From: Candidatus Methanofastidiosum methylothiophilum
Lineage (GTDB): Archaea; Methanobacteriota_B; Thermococci; Methanofastidiosales; Methanofastidiosaceae
Direction of reading: 5' to 3'
DNA length: 16,845 nt
NCBI GenBank assembly: GCA_001587675.1
Contig: LNGD01000021.1
Coordinates: forward strand, 1 to 16,845
The position numbers were made by a program, and so were the translations under genes. Shown here piece by piece: positions 13,952 through 16,845 of the stretch (within the stretch, counting starts at the first letter, position 1; every line of letters starts with the position of its first letter). The notes under the pieces are model-generated. The model worked only from the letters and a program-made list of their open reading frames with translations. It was not told the DNA's origin and ran no database searches.

Positions 13952-16450
13952 TTATCTAAATAAGTAATAAATTAGGAAAAGAAAGATTACAAATACGATT
14001 ATTATTGTAAATCCTATAAACATTCTTGAGGAATATAATGAATCTATCCTCGTCTGAAGTTCATAATCTACCTGTTTTAATACTATTTCAGCATTGTCTG
14101 ACTGGTCTAATGATTCTTTGTATCTTCCTTCTATAAAAGAAGTTTTTGAAAGGCTGTACTCCCTTCTTCCAAAATTCCATTTCTCATCAATTTTAGAAGT
14201 ATCAAGATTTAGATTTTTTGCATTTGTCATTCTTGATTCAACGCTTTGAACTAATACTTCAAGAGAATTAATTTTTGTTTTTGATTGATTTCTAAATGAA
14301 ACTATCTCTTCTTTTTTTAGCTCCTTTATTTCATCTAGTTTTTCCTTTAATATTTCATATCTTCCTTGGTCATAAAGATTGAATAGCTGTGCATCATCGA
14401 TTCCATAAATTTCTTTATACAATGACATTTTTAGAATGGAGTTCCATATTGATTCGTTTGCCAAATAGTTTGAGGATATAATTACTGACTTAGTTCCACC
14501 TTCAACTGATTTTTGAATAACAGAATCAAATTCTTCCGGAGTCAAATTAGTGCTTGTACCTTTGACTAACGGCATATCTAAAATGTAAGTAATCCCTTCT
14601 TCATTAAGCAATTCAGCATATATTTTATTTTTATCAGGTGCATCTAGAGATGAAACTGGAGCATTCACAACGACTCTTGTAGCGTATTTATTTAGCATTG
14701 TAAGATCCTGGCCATATTTTCTAGAGAAGGTATTGGGATCCTTCTCGTCTGTTTTTGCAGATACCCAAAGTTCTACTTCGTAGTCGACTATTCTATTTTT
14801 CAGATTGGAGTAAAATTTCTCCATTTCATAATTCTGCCAATTTGTTATTGTACTATCATCAATATTAACTGCAAGACCTTTTTTTGGCCATTCAAAAACT
14901 GTAACGCCCCTTGAGTTCATGTATTTCAGATACTCAGCCTCACACAAAGCATCAAAACTGTATTCATAAAAATCTCCATTCGTGATCAAAATGGCATCAA
15001 TATCATAATTTTTAGCAATATGTTCAACTGTATCAATGTAATATTTCCCGTATGCTCCTTGGGTTATCTCTATCATTGATACCTTTGAAGTACTTCTTGA
15101 AAAAACATAATCAAGAGCAGCAGATGCAGGATTAGCCTGAATGTATTCAGGGCTATTTAAACTGAAAGATACTACAACTTTAAATCCTTCTTTCTTCAAT
15201 CTGTCTACCATTCTATCTAAAGGATCCCCACTTGACTGCTGAACAAAAGTACTATATTCTTTATCATGACCGCTCCACCTAAAATTGATCCAGTAAGGTC
15301 TACCTGCGCTAATAATAACTGTATTAATATTATTGTTTTTCCATATTGGAACTAAGGCATCAAGATCAAGATTGAAATATTCTCTTGAATCAACTCTAAC
15401 TGCCCAAGTATCGACCGATTCATTTCTTGACTTGTTTATCCTGACAAAACTTTTGTCAGTCCAGGGATTCCTTTGGAAATATATTACTCCTTTCGCAAAA
15501 TCTGAGTTTGAATAGGCTAAGTTTAAAACTCCAATATCCTTGTTTTCTACACTCACATAGATGTCTTTTTCAAATTGAAGATTGTAACCATTGATTGCAT
15601 CTGAAATATAGTCTGAAGGCAATCCTTGGCGCCTAAAAATTAAGAAATCAATATACTTCCCTATTTTTTTTGGATCTATCCCAAAGTCAGTATTTTCATA
15701 ATAATCTCTGTAAGTTGTCGGAGGTATAATTACCCCAAGTTCTAGTTTTTTATTATCTCTGACGCTTTCAGAGAGAATTTTTAATTGACTAGCAAGTTTA
15801 TCGGCCCTGTATGTATTCCATTTAATCCACACATCAGAATTATTTTGCTTTTCAGTTTCTAGATTTAATTTTTGTGAATCTAGCTTGTATTTATTAGTGA
15901 ACTCTTTTATACAATCCGGGCATTGGCAATTAAGATTATTTGGATATCCAAAATAATCAAGTACAATCCCATCTACTTTGTATAGGTTTGATATTTCTTC
16001 AATTATGCTTTTTTCATAATTGAATCCTTTTTGCGGACATACCCATCCATCCGATTGTGGTCCATCTGAGGCAAAGCCTTTATTTGAAGCAATTACATCG
16101 TAATAAATTGGGATAACAGCATACACTTTGATATTCTTTTCGTGAGCTTCATCAATCATTATCGATAGGACATCAAAATTATAGAATGTTGGGGCAATTC
16201 TGCTATTATAATAAACTATACCTGATGATGGAGTACTGCTCGTTCCACTTTTTACATGCAAAAAGATTGTACTAACTTTATTCTTGGATGCAAGTTCTAC
16301 AAATTTTGGAATATCTTGTTGGACTGCTATAGAAAATGATGGTAAAATTTCAACAGATAGACCCATATCTTCAGCTGACACAGGTTTGAAATTTGAAAAA
16401 GAGGATACAAGCAACAATACTATAAATAATGTCTTTACGATATTATTCAT
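13952..16450 (-). CDS. Membrane-anchored surface protein with two glycoside-hydrolase-like TIM barrels
   Basis: An 832-residue exported protein. A signal peptide (MNNIVKTLFIVLLLVSSFSN, cut near residue 26) is followed by two related barrels. Barrel 1 (about 30-335) resembles GHL10/DUF4015-type glycosyl-hydrolase-like domains: KVSTIFLHVK, HEKNIKVYAVIPIY, WVCPQKGFN, then VDGIVLDYFGYPN (D165) and a CQCPDC cluster (C175, C177, C180). Barrel 2 (about 350-675) repeats the plan with INTVIISAGRPYW, EGFKVVVSFSL and IDAILITNGDFYE, but lacks the cysteine cluster. A charged helical stalk (about 680-805) and one C-terminal membrane helix (about 809-832) tether it outside the cell. The ATG at 16448-16450 is preceded by GAGGT five bases away, 15 bases after the gar1 stop, so it is co-transcribed with gar1. 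Glycan hydrolysis or binding is likely but substrate is unknown. Confidence 0.8.
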   Translation of the reverse strand: MNNIVKTLFIVLLLVSSFSNFKPVSAEDMGLSVEILPSFSIAVQQDIPKFVELASKNKVSTIFLHVKSGTSSTPSSGIVYYNSRIAPTFYNFDVLSIMIDEAHEKNIKVYAVIPIYYDVIASNKGFASDGPQSDGWVCPQKGFNYEKSIIEEISNLYKVDGIVLDYFGYPNNLNCQCPDCIKEFTNKYKLDSQKLNLETEKQNNSDVWIKWNTYRADKLASQLKILSESVRDNKKLELGVIIPPTTYRDYYENTDFGIDPKKIGKYIDFLIFRRQGLPSDYISDAINGYNLQFEKDIYVSVENKDIGVLNLAYSNSDFAKGVIYFQRNPWTDKSFVRINKSRNESVDTWAVRVDSREYFNLDLDALVPIWKNNNINTVIISAGRPYWINFRWSGHDKEYSTFVQQSSGDPLDRMVDRLKKEGFKVVVSFSLNSPEYIQANPASAALDYVFSRSTSKVSMIEITQGAYGKYYIDTVEHIAKNYDIDAILITNGDFYEYSFDALCEAEYLKYMNSRGVTVFEWPKKGLAVNIDDSTITNWQNYEMEKFYSNLKNRIVDYEVELWVSAKTDEKDPNTFSRKYGQDLTMLNKYATRVVVNAPVSSLDAPDKNKIYAELLNEEGITYILDMPLVKGTSTNLTPEEFDSVIQKSVEGGTKSVIISSNYLANESIWNSILKMSLYKEIYGIDDAQLFNLYDQGRYEILKEKLDEIKELKKEEIVSFRNQSKTKINSLEVLVQSVESRMTNAKNLNLDTSKIDEKWNFGRREYSLSKTSFIEGRYKESLDQSDNAEIVLKQVDYELQTRIDSLYSSRMFIGFTIIIVFVIFLFLIYYLFR

Positions 16451-16455
16451 ATAAG

Positions 16456-16460
16456 ACCTC
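16456..16460 (-). promoter_or_regulatory. Shine-Dalgarno site fixing the start of the double-barrel protein
   Basis: GAGGT on the minus strand, five bases before the ATG at 16448-16450. It rules out the in-frame TTG four codons further upstream, which overlaps this site. Confidence 0.55.
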
Positions 16461-16465
16461 AAATA

Positions 16466-16693
16466 TTACCTAATTGATACATCTTTTCCAACAAGTTTTT
16501 TTCTATCTTTAATGTCCTTTCTAGTGACAATCTTAACGTATGGGTTATCAACTGGGCCGAAAAGTTCTATAATCTTTCCAATCTTTCGATCTCCAATATA
16601 GGCATCAGTTCCGAGATCTCTAATTTTAACTTTCTTTGACTTCAGAATAAATAATGGTCCAATCGAATGCAGAACTCTGCCTACAGACTTCAT
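16466..16693 (-). CDS. gar1: H/ACA RNA-protein component Gar1
   Basis: Gar1 is a small subunit of archaeal H/ACA sRNPs, which together with Cbf5, Nop10 and L7Ae isomerise uridines in rRNA; Gar1 contacts Cbf5 and promotes turnover. The 75-residue length and six-stranded barrel pattern are normal. Diagnostic features are the N-terminal GRVLHSIGPLFILKS, the central AYIGDRKIGKIIELFGPVDNPYVKI with the GPVDNPY signature (46-52) shared by Gar1 and Naf1, and a basic tail. It has its own TATA box and leads an operon with a large surface protein of unrelated type. In many archaea gar1 lies beside the transcription factor B gene; none is visible in this window. Confidence 0.95.
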   Translation of the reverse strand: MKSVGRVLHSIGPLFILKSKKVKIRDLGTDAYIGDRKIGKIIELFGPVDNPYVKIVTRKDIKDRKKLVGKDVSIR

Positions 16694-16713
16694 AAAAGAA
16701 ACTTTTATAATGT

Positions 16714-16725
16714 TATTTATAAATA
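16714..16725. promoter_or_regulatory. Palindromic TATA box upstream of gar1, possibly bidirectional
   Basis: TATTTATAAATA is a perfect 12-base palindrome centred about 26 bases before the gar1 ATG (16693). On the opposite strand it would start a transcript near 16746, leading into the plus-strand gene at 16791 after a leader of about 45 bases. Confidence 0.5.
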
Positions 16726-16766
16726 TTTGGAATAATCAATGAGGTTGTCTTATCCCAAAATCATTT

Positions 16767-16789
16767 CCCTTGTGGAAACGATACAAGGG
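16767..16789 (+). repeat. Inverted repeat just before a putative transposase start
   Basis: CCCTTGT (16767-16773) and ACAAGGG (16783-16789) form a perfect 7-bp hairpin with a 9-base loop, ending one base before the ATG at 16791. It may be the terminal region of an insertion sequence (starting TGTGG...) or a leader hairpin that masks the start codon. Confidence 0.4.
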
Positions 16790-16790
16790 T

Positions 16791-16845
16791 ATGGCAAAGC
16801 TTAACGACAAAAAGATAGCATGGATAATAAGGTCAAAGGAACTTG
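16791..16845 (+). CDS. 5' fragment of a putative transposase/HTH protein (IS481-like?), cut by the window edge
   Basis: The last 55 bases encode MAKLNDKKIAWIIRSKEL and run off the window. This pattern, M-x-x-L-x-D-K-K-I-x-W-I-I-R, is typical of the first helix of the helix-turn-helix domain in archaeal integrase-core (IS481/IS3-like) transposases. No Shine-Dalgarno sequence precedes it, but a 7-bp hairpin ends one base before the ATG and could belong to the element's terminal repeat. With only 18 residues the family is a recognition by pattern and not a proof. Confidence 0.45.
   Translation, partial: MAKLNDKKIAWIIRSKEL

Noticed and set aside
1..16845. CRISPR array, toxin-antitoxin or defence cluster
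   Set aside because: No regularly spaced repeats, Cas-like proteins, small paired toxin genes or restriction and defence motifs were found on reading both strands.

Overview
The window is archaeal, AT-rich, chromosomal DNA. Evidence for this is a fibrillarin (C/D sRNP 2'-O-methyltransferase) gene, a Gar1 (H/ACA sRNP) gene, a tRNA-Tyr with the archaeal/eukaryotic C1-G72 pair and no encoded CCA, and archaeal TATA boxes about 24-28 bases before many start codons, which implies mostly leaderless or very short-leader mRNAs. Genes without such a box in place, or lying inside operons, tend to carry Shine-Dalgarno motifs, and several of these use GTG or TTG starts. A low-GC euryarchaeon, perhaps of the Methanofastidiosa/Theionarchaea/Thermococci neighbourhood, is my guess. 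No methanogenesis or other lineage-defining gene is present, so the exact group is an inference.

Layout. 1-64: possible 3' end of a plus-strand gene. 94-1307 (minus): a small membrane protein followed by an alpha/alpha-toroid (prenyltransferase/squalene-oxidase repeat) protein. 1308-1495: divergent control region with a dyad and a tandem repeat. 1496-2035 (plus): winged-helix protein with a coiled-coil tail, convergent with and overlapping the next operon. 2032-3037 (minus): fibrillarin plus an unknown 116-residue protein. 3091-5084 (minus): a lipoprotein, an MFS transporter and a small secreted protein, each with its own apparent promoter. 5227-5301 (minus): tRNA-Tyr. 5344-8529 (minus): a GAN/RecJ-like DHH nuclease followed by a divergent ATP-type PEP carboxykinase. 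8598-10322 (minus): UvrC. 10420-11355 (plus): AEC-family carrier, ending one base before the operon on the other strand. 11357-13876 (minus): MFS transporter plus M20 amidohydrolase. 13952-16693 (minus): gar1 followed by a large membrane-anchored tandem TIM-barrel protein. 16791-16845 (plus): the first 18 codons of what looks like a transposase.

Functional picture. Most of the window is housekeeping: RNA modification guides (fibrillarin, Gar1), DNA repair and replication (UvrC, DHH nuclease) and central carbon metabolism (PEP carboxykinase). Between these lie uptake and surface genes. The MFS + M20 pair looks like import and hydrolysis of a carbamoyl- or ureido-type compound, and the lipoprotein, the small Cys-pair protein and the double-barrel protein are probably extracytoplasmic. 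I see no CRISPR array, toxin-antitoxin pair, defence cluster or prophage. The less explained elements are the double-barrel surface protein, the divergent PEP carboxykinase, the fibrillarin-linked 116-residue protein and a 12-bp hairpin beside the promoter of the small secreted protein. No non-coding stretch exceeds 300 bases.
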